Assembly (NCBI GenBank): GCA_002437285.1 | Contig: DJOV01000027.1 | Coordinates: 4,742-21,187, forward strand | Source of the DNA: Prevotella sp. UBA6429 | GTDB lineage: Bacteria; Bacteroidota; Bacteroidia; Bacteroidales; Bacteroidaceae | Length of the DNA: 16,446 nt | Direction: 5' to 3' | Shown here: positions 1 through 6,572 of the stretch, piece after piece | Numbering within the stretch: the first letter of the stretch is position 1 | Layout: every line of letters begins with the position of its first letter | The notes under the pieces: generated by a model | Told to the model about the DNA's origin: nothing | What the model saw: only the letters and a program-made list of their open reading frames with translations | The model's database searches: none | Made by a program: the position numbers and the translations under genes

Positions 1-54
1 CTATGGACTTGCCGGGCTTTCCTGTGGGCGCAAGCAACTTCGGAACGAAGCGTC

Positions 55-1401
55 TTACCGGTCCTTGATGGGCACATACTCCTTGGGGGTGAGGATATTC
101 TTGTAGGCCGGGCGGATGATGCGGCGACCCTCGAAGTTGAGCTCCTCGATGCGGTGGGCCGTCCAGCCCACGATGCGCGCCATGGCGAAGATGGGCGTAT
201 AGATCTCTTCGGGCAAGCCTATCATCTCATAGATGAAGCCACTGTAGAAGTCGAGGTTGGCACAGATGGGCTTGGTGCTCTTGCGGAAGGCCGTCACACA
301 CTTCACGCCCTCCTGCTCGATGAGCTTCAGGAACTCATACTCCTCCTCGCGCCCTTTCTCCTTGGCCAACTCGCCCGCCAACTTCTTGAGCTGCACGGCA
401 CGCGGGTCGCTCATCGTGTAGACGGCGTGTCCGATGCCATAGATGAGGCCGGTCTTGTCATAGGCCTCCTTGTTGAGCAAGCGATAGAGGTAGGTGTCAA
501 TCTCATCGATGTTCTTCCAGTCGCTGATGTGCTCCTTCAGGTGATGGAACATGTTGACCACCTTGATGTTGGCACCGCCATGCAGCGGTCCCTTGAGCGA
601 GCCGATGCCCGCCGCGATGCTGGAGTAGGTGTCGGTGCGCGTCGACGAGGTGACACGCACGGTGAAGGTGGAGTTGTTACCGCCACCGTGCTCCGCCTGG
701 ATGATGAGCAGCAGGTCGAGCATGCGCGCGTCGAGGTCGGTGTAGTCGGTGTGCTTGATCATGTAGAGGAAGTTCTCGGCAATGGTCTTCCCCTCCAGCG
801 GATGGCGGATGTGGAGGCTGCGTCCCTGCACCGAGTGGCGATAGATGTTGTAGGCGTAAGCGATGATGGTGGGAAACTTGGCGATGAGCTCTATCGACTG
901 CCGCATGAGGTTGTCGCGCGAGATGTCATCGGGATTGGGGTCATAGGTGTACATCTCCAGCACGCTGCGCGCCAGGATGTTCATGATGTTGGAACCCTCC
1001 AGGTCGATGATATTGACCGTGGTGCGGTGGTCGAGCAGCATGTTGTCATTGAGCAGCTCACGGAAGGCCGCCAATTCCTCCTCATCGGGCAACTGGCCCG
1101 AGAGGAGCAGATAGGCAATCTCCTCGAAGCCAAACCGCTTCTCGTGAAGCAACGGCTCCACCAGATCGTTGAGTTCATAGCCTCGATAGTACAACTTGCC
1201 CGGGCAGGGCTTGAGCTGGCCTTGCTCATCACGGTCATAACCGACAACGTTGCCGATATTGGTCAGTCCGACCAAAACACCCGAACCATCCTCGTTGCGC
1301 AAGCCTCGCTTCACACCGTACTCGCCAAAGGCCTCGCGCGGTATCTTGCACGAGTTTTTCACTTCATCACTCAGCTTATAGATCAGGTATTCTTTCTTCA
1401 T
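55..1401 (-). CDS. gltA: Citrate synthase (type I-like, Bacteroidetes form)
   Basis: Condenses acetyl-CoA with oxaloacetate to citrate, the entry step of the oxidative branch of the TCA cycle, in the cytoplasm. The 448-residue length is normal for the family. Conserved blocks are visible in order: the QAEHGGGNNSTF block (His238), GPLHGGAN (His274), GIGHAVYTMSDPRA (His324) and ANLDFYSG (Asp384). His274, His324 and Asp384 match the catalytic triad by motif, and the C-terminal WTAHRIEE block is also present. The ATG at 1401 is chosen because the N-terminus MKKEYLIYKL runs straight into family-like sequence and a Bacteroidetes promoter lies about 65 nt upstream. In many Bacteroidales gltA sits next to aconitase and isocitrate dehydrogenase genes; the 54 nt after its stop show no gene, so that cannot be judged here. 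Function is confident; nothing suggests damage. Confidence 0.97.
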   Translation of the reverse strand: MKKEYLIYKLSDEVKNSCKIPREAFGEYGVKRGLRNEDGSGVLVGLTNIGNVVGYDRDEQGQLKPCPGKLYYRGYELNDLVEPLLHEKRFGFEEIAYLLLSGQLPDEEELAAFRELLNDNMLLDHRTTVNIIDLEGSNIMNILARSVLEMYTYDPNPDDISRDNLMRQSIELIAKFPTIIAYAYNIYRHSVQGRSLHIRHPLEGKTIAENFLYMIKHTDYTDLDARMLDLLLIIQAEHGGGNNSTFTVRVTSSTRTDTYSSIAAGIGSLKGPLHGGANIKVVNMFHHLKEHISDWKNIDEIDTYLYRLLNKEAYDKTGLIYGIGHAVYTMSDPRAVQLKKLAGELAKEKGREEEYEFLKLIEQEGVKCVTAFRKSTKPICANLDFYSGFIYEMIGLPEEIYTPIFAMARIVGWTAHRIEELNFEGRRIIRPAYKNILTPKEYVPIKDR

Positions 1402-1423
1402 CTTTTTACGCTTTTAATGTACC

Positions 1424-1459
1424 GGATGCCTTATTGCATAATATGCAGTTTCGTCATCC
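1424..1459 (-). promoter_or_regulatory. Nested stem-loop in the gltA leader
   Basis: Between the predicted gltA transcription start and its ATG, GGATG (1424-1428) pairs with CATCC (1455-1459). Inside it, TGCATA (1435-1440) faces TATGCA (1442-1447) around a single base. The two dyads are almost concentric (centres 1441.5 and 1441). In the transcript this could fold into a two-part hairpin; in DNA the 13-bp inner palindrome could be a protein-binding site. No known riboswitch is recognised. Confidence 0.35.
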
Positions 1460-1466
1460 CCGTATG

Positions 1467-1474
1467 CAAAAGTA
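1467..1474 (-). promoter_or_regulatory. gltA promoter, -7 element
   Basis: The minus strand reads TACTTTTG, an exact match to the Bacteroidetes -7 consensus TAnnTTTG. A TTG lies upstream at 1491-1493, about 16 nt away, shorter than the usual spacing for the -33 box, so the upstream element is weak. The implied start near 1462 gives a leader of about 60 nt. Confidence 0.5.
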
Positions 1475-1514
1475 CGAAAAAGACTTCAAACAAGAAGCAT
1501 TTTGCTTAAAATTA

Positions 1515-1552
1515 TCACATGTGAGCAACATTTTTGTTCACTTTTAAGTGAA
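1515..1552. promoter_or_regulatory. Two palindromes between MATE gene and gltA promoter
   Basis: TCACATGTGA (1515-1524) is a perfect 10-bp palindrome. Thirteen bases further on, TTCACTT-TT-AAGTGAA (1537-1552) is a 7-bp inverted repeat around TT. They lie roughly 50-90 bp upstream of the predicted gltA start, where an activator or repressor could bind. They also lie just past the stop of the minus-strand MATE gene, where the second could fold as a hairpin. No U-tract follows on the minus strand, so a classical terminator is not supported. Confidence 0.35.
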
Positions 1553-1567
1553 TAGATAGACGAAAGC

Positions 1568-2869
1568 TTATAGTTTTGCGATTATTTTGCATTCGTATAT
1601 TGCATATTGCGCCACACCACGTCCGGAAAGAAAGCATAAATATGCAAGCCACAAGGCGTGGTTGCCCATGCGGCCATGCAGCGAGAGGAAGACCGCAAAG
1701 AACAGGCAGGCTGCAAAGGACGACGCCACCAGCATGCCACGTGTAGCCGTCAGGCCCACGAAGATGCCGTCATAGACGAAGGCGGCCATGCCAACCACAG
1801 GAATGAGCCAGGTCCAAAACAGATAGGCTTGGGCAGCGCCGATTACGGCCGCATCATCGGTGATGACCAACAGCAACCTGTCGCCGCACAACAGGTAGGC
1901 CACGACAAAACAGAGCGCCAACGACCACCCCCAACCGAAGAGGTGCCTGGCGATGCGGTGCAACTGCACACCATCGGCTGCGCCCCAAGCCTTGCCGACA
2001 AGGGCCTCACCCGCAAACGCGAAACCGTCCATGACATAAGAGAAGAGGGTGAAGAAGGTCATGAGCAACGTATTGACGGCCAACATCAAGTCGCCCTGGC
2101 GCGCACCAAACGACGTGAAAGAGAGATTGACGGCCACCAGGCACACCGTGCGGAGGAAGATATCGACATCGCCCCGGCTGGCTTGCCAGCGCGAGGTGGC
2201 CACCGACGGGCGAGACACCCGTGGCACCGAGCGCAGGCGTCTCGTCACCAAGAGGCCTGCCAGCAGGAAGCCGCCCCACTGCGCCACCAACGTGCCCATG
2301 GCCACACCCGCCAGGCTCCAGCGCAGCACAAAGACGAAGAACAGCGAAGCCAGGATGTTGACCACATTCTGGAAGATGGCCACCCACATGGGGATGCGCG
2401 TGGTCTGCATGCCCACCGACCAACCTGTCAGGCCGTAAATGCCCAACATGGCGGGGGCACCCCACACCACTATCTTAAAATAGGTGGACACAAACGGGCG
2501 GACCGTCTCAGAGGGCCCCATCACCCACAAGGCCAGCTCCAGCAGGGGACGCTGCAGCAGCAAAAACGTCACGCCGATGGACAGGCCCATCAGAAGCGCC
2601 CGACGCAACAACCGACGAACCCCCACTCCATCGCCGCGCCCATAAGCCTGGGCCGTCATGCCGCTGGTGCCCATGCGCAGAAAGCCCATCAGCCAATACA
2701 TCACATTGAAGATCATCGTGCCCACGGAGATAGCCGCTATGTAGGTGGCCGAGCCAATGTGGCCCACGATGGTCAGGTCGACAAGTCCAAGCAAAGGGAC
2801 GGTGATGTTGCTCACAATGCAGGGCAACGCAAGGCGAAGAATCTCGCGGTCGGTTTCTTTCCATTTCAT
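1568..2869 (-). CDS. MATE-family multidrug/organic cation exporter
   Basis: A 433-residue polytopic inner-membrane protein of the multidrug and toxic compound extrusion family, expected to export drugs or metabolites in exchange for Na+ or H+. The N-terminus contains ILRLALPCIVSNITVPLLGL followed by VDLTIVGHIG, the hallmark first-helix region of the DinF-like MATE branch. About 12 hydrophobic segments follow across the length, including the second-half repeat after the loop near residues 210-235. Length is normal. The ATG at 2869 is kept because the conserved first helix begins only about ten residues later and the next internal Met falls inside the fold. A -7 promoter element ends only a few bases upstream, so the mRNA may have almost no leader. 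Substrate cannot be told from sequence. The gene is transcribed away from the lysozyme pair and in the same direction as gltA. Confidence 0.93.
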   Translation of the reverse strand: MKWKETDREILRLALPCIVSNITVPLLGLVDLTIVGHIGSATYIAAISVGTMIFNVMYWLMGFLRMGTSGMTAQAYGRGDGVGVRRLLRRALLMGLSIGVTFLLLQRPLLELALWVMGPSETVRPFVSTYFKIVVWGAPAMLGIYGLTGWSVGMQTTRIPMWVAIFQNVVNILASLFFVFVLRWSLAGVAMGTLVAQWGGFLLAGLLVTRRLRSVPRVSRPSVATSRWQASRGDVDIFLRTVCLVAVNLSFTSFGARQGDLMLAVNTLLMTFFTLFSYVMDGFAFAGEALVGKAWGAADGVQLHRIARHLFGWGWSLALCFVVAYLLCGDRLLLVITDDAAVIGAAQAYLFWTWLIPVVGMAAFVYDGIFVGLTATRGMLVASSFAACLFFAVFLSLHGRMGNHALWLAYLCFLSGRGVAQYAIYECKIIAKL

Positions 2870-2876
2870 GATATGA

Positions 2877-2884
2877 CAAAGTTA
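2877..2884 (-). promoter_or_regulatory. MATE gene promoter, -7 element
   Basis: The minus strand reads TAACTTTG, an exact TAnnTTTG match. TTTG on the minus strand (2901-2904) lies 16 nt upstream, a possible but closely spaced -33 box. The predicted start would be about 2872, only two or three bases before the ATG at 2869. Confidence 0.5.
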
Positions 2885-2927
2885 GCAAAAAGACCACAAA
2901 CAAAATGCGGTGTATTGGAAAATTTTG

Positions 2928-2935
2928 TAATTTTG
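2928..2935 (+). promoter_or_regulatory. Promoter -7 element for the pseudo-protease/lysozyme pair
   Basis: TAATTTTG on the plus strand matches the Bacteroidetes -7 consensus TAnnTTTG. The implied start near 2940 leaves about 20 nt before the GTG at 2959, containing a good ribosome-binding site. No clear TTTG is seen at the -33 position. It is divergent to the MATE promoter about 50 bp away. Confidence 0.5.
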
Positions 2936-2941
2936 CACACC

Positions 2942-2950
2942 AGAAGAAGG
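2942..2950 (+). promoter_or_regulatory. Ribosome-binding site that sets a GTG start
   Basis: AGAAGAAGG lies 8 nt before the GTG at 2959. It is one of the few clear Shine-Dalgarno sequences in the window. It decides for the GTG over the in-frame ATG at 2905, which lies upstream of the predicted promoter. Confidence 0.6.
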
Positions 2951-2958
2951 AAAACACC

Positions 2959-3915
2959 GTGAAAACAAATCATACATCCCCCAAGCCCCATCGCCAACCC
3001 TTTTTGCACGCTTTGGCGTGCCACTGGCGGCTGACAAGCGCCATGGCACTGCCTGTCGCCGCACTGCTGTGGATTGGCATCAGAGCCCTGCCCGCCAGCG
3101 AAGACAACATGCGGGCGTCGGTTTGCCTCGTCGACGGACAGTCCAAGTTGTGCGTCATCGTGAAAGGTGACACCATCGCCGTGGCGTCCGACTCGGTACA
3201 CGGGCAAGGCGTGTGGATCAACCAGCACTGGTGGTGGCCCAGCTGCGCCGGTCGCGTGCTGACCACGCAACAAGGCAACGGGCGCACCGACCAGGGGCCT
3301 TGGCTCATTGCCGACAGCCTGCCACGCCTCATCGCCGCCCAGACCGACTCGCTGGGCGCGCTGCTGCAGCGCAAGAACACAGAGCGTAAGGAACTGCAAT
3401 ACTACCTGCGGTGCCATGGCGTGCAGGACGAAGGCTATCAACGCATCGCGAGATATGCCACCAAGCAGGCACGTGAGACCGACTCGCTGACCACCATCTA
3501 CATGGCGCTGAAGGCCCATCAGCCTTTCAAGAAGGCGCGACTGGTGCGTGTGGGCCATTACAGCGTGGCATGGAATGACGGCGACGGCTTGTTGCAGCGG
3601 GCGCAGTGTGAGCCCGTCATCACGCCTGTCGGCCAACTGGGCAAGCCCGTCATCCTGCAGACCTGCGACCACACTAAGCCATGGGCGGCCTACGCCGTGC
3701 GCAACACACCCCTGAAATTCACCCTGTCGCAAAAGATTTTCACTGTGAAGATGAGCACAGGCGACACACTCCATCACACCCTAATGGTGAGTGGCAACCT
3801 GTCGGCGGACAGACATCACGACTTTCCACGCCTGTTTGCACCAGACGGGGCTCCAGTATTTACAAACCATGGAAAATTCATAGGCGTCGTTTCTAAAGAT
3901 CAAGTGAGCAAATGA
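2959..3915 (+). CDS. Membrane-anchored trypsin-fold-like protein, probably inactive
   Basis: A 318-residue protein with a basic N-terminus, one hydrophobic segment (about residues 25-45) and a long region predicted to be periplasmic. I do not recognise a named family. Two stretches resemble the chymotrypsin/trypsin fold. GQGVWIN followed by GRVLTTQQ (about residues 75-100) is laid out like the GSGxxI...GxxLTNNHV block that carries the catalytic His. PDGAPVFTNHGKFIGVVS near the C-terminus is laid out like GxSGGPVFNxxGxxIGVVS, which carries the catalytic Ser. The His position reads Gln and the Ser position reads Asp, so if the fold is right the enzyme is dead. The middle contains a charged helical region. 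The GTG at 2959 is chosen on the ribosome-binding site. The stop overlaps the next gene by 4 nt (ATGA), implying translational coupling with the lysozyme. The trypsin-fold reading is inference from motif layout. Confidence 0.8.
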   Translation: MKTNHTSPKPHRQPFLHALACHWRLTSAMALPVAALLWIGIRALPASEDNMRASVCLVDGQSKLCVIVKGDTIAVASDSVHGQGVWINQHWWWPSCAGRVLTTQQGNGRTDQGPWLIADSLPRLIAAQTDSLGALLQRKNTERKELQYYLRCHGVQDEGYQRIARYATKQARETDSLTTIYMALKAHQPFKKARLVRVGHYSVAWNDGDGLLQRAQCEPVITPVGQLGKPVILQTCDHTKPWAAYAVRNTPLKFTLSQKIFTVKMSTGDTLHHTLMVSGNLSADRHHDFPRLFAPDGAPVFTNHGKFIGVVSKDQVSK

Positions 3916-5120
3916 AAGTCATGTTTTTCAAGACACTGAGACAGGTCGGCATAGTCGTCGCACTATTGTCCCTGTGTGGTTGCGAGATTCACACCACCGA
4001 CGTGGTGACCGTCAAACAGGGTGGCACCACCTATCGGGGACAAATGGCTGACGGCAAGCGCAATGGAATGGGCGTCTTGCTGGTGGGCGACTCGCTGGCT
4101 TACAGCGGACAATGGAAGGACGGACTGCGCCAGGGACAAGGCGTGGTCACCGACTCGATGGGACGGAGCATCCATGGCGTATGGGACCACGACACCATCG
4201 TCTCGGGCACACGCCGTGACTCGGCGGGCGTGTACACAGGCGGATTCAACCGGCGCCTCATGGCCAGCGGTTATGGCGCTTACCGCGACAACAACGGAAC
4301 CTACTACGAAGGACAATGGAAAAAGGATGAGCGCACGGGGTTCGGCTTCTCCTCGCAGCACCGCTACTTCCGTGTGGGCGAATGGAAAAAGGATGTCTAC
4401 AAGGGTGAGCGCCTGAGCTACACCGCCGACCGCATATACGGCATAGACCTCTCAAAATATCAACATGGCAAGGGACGCAAACGCTATGGCATCGACTGGC
4501 AACGGTTGCGCATATCCCACCTGGGCACGCTGTCAAGGAAAAACATACAGGGGGATGTCGACTACAAGGTGTCGTTTGTATTCATCAAATCGACCGAAGG
4601 CACATCGGTGCTCAACCCCTACTATGCCTCCGACTATGCCGCAGCACGCCGCAACGGTTATCCCGTAGGCACCTACCACTTCTTCTCGCACCGCTCGACA
4701 GGAGCACAACAGGCCCTTTACTTTCTCAATCACTCGCACATCCAGAAAGGTGACTTGCCCCCGGTGCTCGACTTGGAACCCCTACCCTCTCAGGTGAAAC
4801 AGATGGGGGGTGCCGTCGGCATGTGGCGACGTGTGAGAAGTTGGTTGCAGACGGTGGAGAAGCACACGGGCATGCAACCCATCCTCTATATCAGCCAGAC
4901 CTTCGTCAACAGGTATCTCGATGCGGCGCCTGACATCAAGCACACCTACCCCGTATGGATTGCACGCTATGGCGAGTATAAGCCCGACGTGAAACTGTGG
5001 ATATGGCAACTTGCCCCCGATGGCCATGTGGCAGGCATACACGGCACTGTTGACATCAATGTGTTCAACGGTTACGAGGGCGAGTTCCAGCAGTGGCTCA
5101 CGAAGGTGCGGAAACGCTGA
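3912..5120 (+). CDS. MORN-repeat GH25 lysozyme lipoprotein
   Basis: A 402-residue predicted lipoprotein that should cleave the glycan strand of peptidoglycan (N-acetylmuramidase). Residues 1-24 form a signal peptide ending in LSLCGC, with Cys24 the likely lipidated residue. Residues about 41-153 hold several MORN-type repeats (YRGQMADGKRNGMG, YSGQWKDGLRQGQG, YTGGF, YYEGQWKKDERTGFG). From residue 176 a complete GH25 domain follows: YGIDLSKYQ (Asp179), FIKSTEG, GTYHFFS, VLDLEP (Asp287 and Glu289, the DxE catalytic pair), PVWIARYG, WIWQ and DINVFNG. All key residues seen in active GH25 enzymes appear present. It is translationally coupled to the upstream pseudo-protease-like gene. A role in wall remodelling or in attacking other cells' peptidoglycan is possible; anchoring argues against free secretion as a single molecule. 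Confidence 0.93.
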   Translation: MKVMFFKTLRQVGIVVALLSLCGCEIHTTDVVTVKQGGTTYRGQMADGKRNGMGVLLVGDSLAYSGQWKDGLRQGQGVVTDSMGRSIHGVWDHDTIVSGTRRDSAGVYTGGFNRRLMASGYGAYRDNNGTYYEGQWKKDERTGFGFSSQHRYFRVGEWKKDVYKGERLSYTADRIYGIDLSKYQHGKGRKRYGIDWQRLRISHLGTLSRKNIQGDVDYKVSFVFIKSTEGTSVLNPYYASDYAAARRNGYPVGTYHFFSHRSTGAQQALYFLNHSHIQKGDLPPVLDLEPLPSQVKQMGGAVGMWRRVRSWLQTVEKHTGMQPILYISQTFVNRYLDAAPDIKHTYPVWIARYGEYKPDVKLWIWQLAPDGHVAGIHGTVDINVFNGYEGEFQQWLTKVRKR

Positions 5121-5121
5121 C

Positions 5122-5148
5122 GGCAAGGTCGGGTCAACGAACCTTGTC
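5122..5148. terminator. Hairpin between convergent lysozyme and zinc-ribbon genes
   Basis: CAAGGT (5124-5129) pairs with ACCTTG (5141-5146) around an 11-nt loop; two further base pairs (one G-U) extend the stem. It spans the 13-bp gap between the two stop codons, where a bidirectional terminator would be expected. No T-run follows on either strand, so confidence is low. Confidence 0.3.
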
Positions 5149-5979
5149 CATGTAGACGCCACGGCCCGCATCGATGCGGTGCTTGTCGGGATCAAGCCTG
5201 TACGTGAACGTCTCTCCATCGCCAAAGTCGCAATAGAGCGTATTGCCGCGATAGTGGAAGGTGCCCTTACTGGTCTCGTCACCCTCGGTCTCGGCGATGG
5301 TGTTGCCACTAATCGTCACATCAATACCACCATAATCCGTATCGGCATGCCATGACCCTTCCACCCATGAAGGCAGCTCCTCATCGGAGGAAGAGGCTTC
5401 GGCGGTGGCCGTGTCGGCTTCCTGCTCCTCGTCTTGGATAGCGTCGAGCGGTGCTTGCCCACGCTGGTGAGAGGTGTCATCCGACACATTGACATCTTGT
5501 GCCGTGTAGTGTCTTTCCGAATCGCAATAACGAACTGCCAAAAAGACAATGGCCACACAGCAGAGTGCCGTAACCATCAAACGATGGAAACATCCGTGCT
5601 TCTTCTCGGTCGGCGGCATGACAACGGCACCGCGGGGCGGCTTGCCCACATGAGGCGGAGCGCCAAAGACACCTTGCCGACGACCCGCCGTAGCCCGGGA
5701 TGTTTCTTCCCTCCGAGGCGCAACGGCCTTATCACCACCCTCTCGATAGGCATGAGAGGGGCCCGCTCCATAGGGATTGTGCGGAACGGGAGGCGGAACC
5801 ACGCTCCCACCGGAAGTGTGGGTGCCAGGCATGATGGCCTCATCCCGGGAGTCTTCCGTACGATTGAGATCATAGGAGAACGGTTGCCCACAACGCGGAC
5901 AGAAGCACTGGAGCGTCGTCACGCCAGGCGTCTGGGGCATCTCAAACCGATATCTGCATCTTGGACATTTCACTTCCAT
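5134..5979 (-). CDS. Zinc-ribbon, single-pass membrane protein (last gene of cytoskeletal operon)
   Basis: A 281-residue protein of unknown function. The N-terminus has a zinc ribbon, CPRC (Cys5, Cys8) and CPRC (Cys27, Cys30), of the MJ0042/zinc_ribbon_5 type. A Pro/Gly/Arg-rich linker (about 45-125) looks disordered. One hydrophobic helix (about 133-151) follows, then an acidic Glu/Asp/Ser-rich stretch (about 160-203). The C-terminal small beta-rich domain (about 204-281) contains WVEGSWHADT and FHYRGNTLYCDFGDGETFTY. The likely topology is zinc ribbon in the cytoplasm and beta domain outside. A clear ribosome-binding site precedes the ATG. It is the last gene of the operon, 27 nt after the coiled-coil gene. 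A link between cytoplasmic filament proteins and the periplasm is an inference from topology and context. Confidence 0.85.
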   Translation of the reverse strand: MEVKCPRCRYRFEMPQTPGVTTLQCFCPRCGQPFSYDLNRTEDSRDEAIMPGTHTSGGSVVPPPVPHNPYGAGPSHAYREGGDKAVAPRREETSRATAGRRQGVFGAPPHVGKPPRGAVVMPPTEKKHGCFHRLMVTALCCVAIVFLAVRYCDSERHYTAQDVNVSDDTSHQRGQAPLDAIQDEEQEADTATAEASSSDEELPSWVEGSWHADTDYGGIDVTISGNTIAETEGDETSKGTFHYRGNTLYCDFGDGETFTYRLDPDKHRIDAGRGVYMDKVR

Positions 5980-5985
5980 GGCACA

Positions 5986-5994
5986 CTTCCTCTC
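5986..5994 (-). promoter_or_regulatory. Ribosome-binding site of the zinc-ribbon gene
   Basis: The minus strand reads GAGAGGAAG, 6 nt upstream of the ATG at 5979. This is unusually strong for the window and supports independent initiation of this last gene, which is not overlapped by its upstream neighbour. Confidence 0.6.
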
Positions 5995-6006
5995 TACAAT
6001 GACGTT

Positions 6007-6570
6007 CTAAACAAACCGAACCGTGGCTTTCCTGACCACTTTCCACACATCGCCCGTGAGCTGCGCCACGCCCTCCTCAAGGGTCTCAATGTGTTGGGGC
6101 TGGCGATGGGTGTTGCCCTCGATGCGGCAAACGGGTTTCACAAACTGGCTCACGCTAATCATGGCGGTGGCGATGGCGTCGGGAGAAGACAACATCACAA
6201 AGCGGCCGTTCACCCCATCGTCGGTGCGGAGCTGATAGATGCTCTTGCCCACTGTCTCCTGCAAGGTTCCAGCGGAGAAGGTGCCGTCAGGCGAAGGCGT
6301 GGAGAAAAACCATGTGGAAGGTGACGGGGTTCCCTTCTCCGCATGCTCGATCCTCACCGTCACGTCGCTTGCCAACGGTACTGAACGGGAGGGAAAAACC
6401 GTTTGCAAGTTGTCAAACGACTCACGCAGACGCCCTGTCTCAGCGCGAAGCGCCTTCAACGCCTCGGCCTGTTGGGCGACGAGTTCTTCCAATTGATTCA
6501 CGCGTTCACGGAGTGGTTGCACCAACGCTGCCACCTGCTCTTCTGTCATGTAACCCTTGTTGCCAAACAT
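6007..6570 (-). CDS. Coiled-coil protein of cytoskeletal operon, unknown family
   Basis: A 187-residue protein that I do not recognise. Residues about 9-57 (TEEQVAALVQPLRERVNQLE and onward) show heptad spacing typical of a coiled coil, which suggests oligomerisation or partner binding. The rest (about 65-187) looks like a mixed alpha/beta domain, with VTVRIEHAE, STWFFSTPSPDGTFSAGTLQ and GRFVMLSS. It has no signal peptide or membrane helix, so it is probably cytoplasmic. Its ATG lies 2 nt after the stop of the large actin-like gene, so the two are probably translated together. An adaptor or effector for the actin-like ATPase is plausible from position only. Confidence 0.85.
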   Translation of the reverse strand: MFGNKGYMTEEQVAALVQPLRERVNQLEELVAQQAEALKALRAETGRLRESFDNLQTVFPSRSVPLASDVTVRIEHAEKGTPSPSTWFFSTPSPDGTFSAGTLQETVGKSIYQLRTDDGVNGRFVMLSSPDAIATAMISVSQFVKPVCRIEGNTHRQPQHIETLEEGVAQLTGDVWKVVRKATVRFV

Positions 6571-6572
6571 CC

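Noticed and set aside
38..50. Small inverted repeat CTTCG-GAA-CGAAG after gltA as a terminator
   Set aside because: A 5-bp stem with a 3-base loop and no T-run is too weak to call.
154..1509. Long plus-strand open frame (451 codons) opposite citrate synthase
   Set aside because: It is fully antisense to a gene with intact catalytic motifs, its product is low-complexity in His/Asp/Val/Leu, and it shows no family-like sequence. It is a by-product of codon bias.
2905..2958. N-terminal extension of the pseudo-protease gene from the ATG at 2905
   Set aside because: It starts upstream of the likely promoter element at 2928, while the GTG at 2959 has a good ribosome-binding site and gives a normal membrane-anchor N-terminus.
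1658..2962. 434-codon plus-strand open frame opposite the MATE gene
   Set aside because: His/Gln/Arg-rich composition with no hydrophobic or domain pattern, directly antisense to a well-formed 12-helix transporter.
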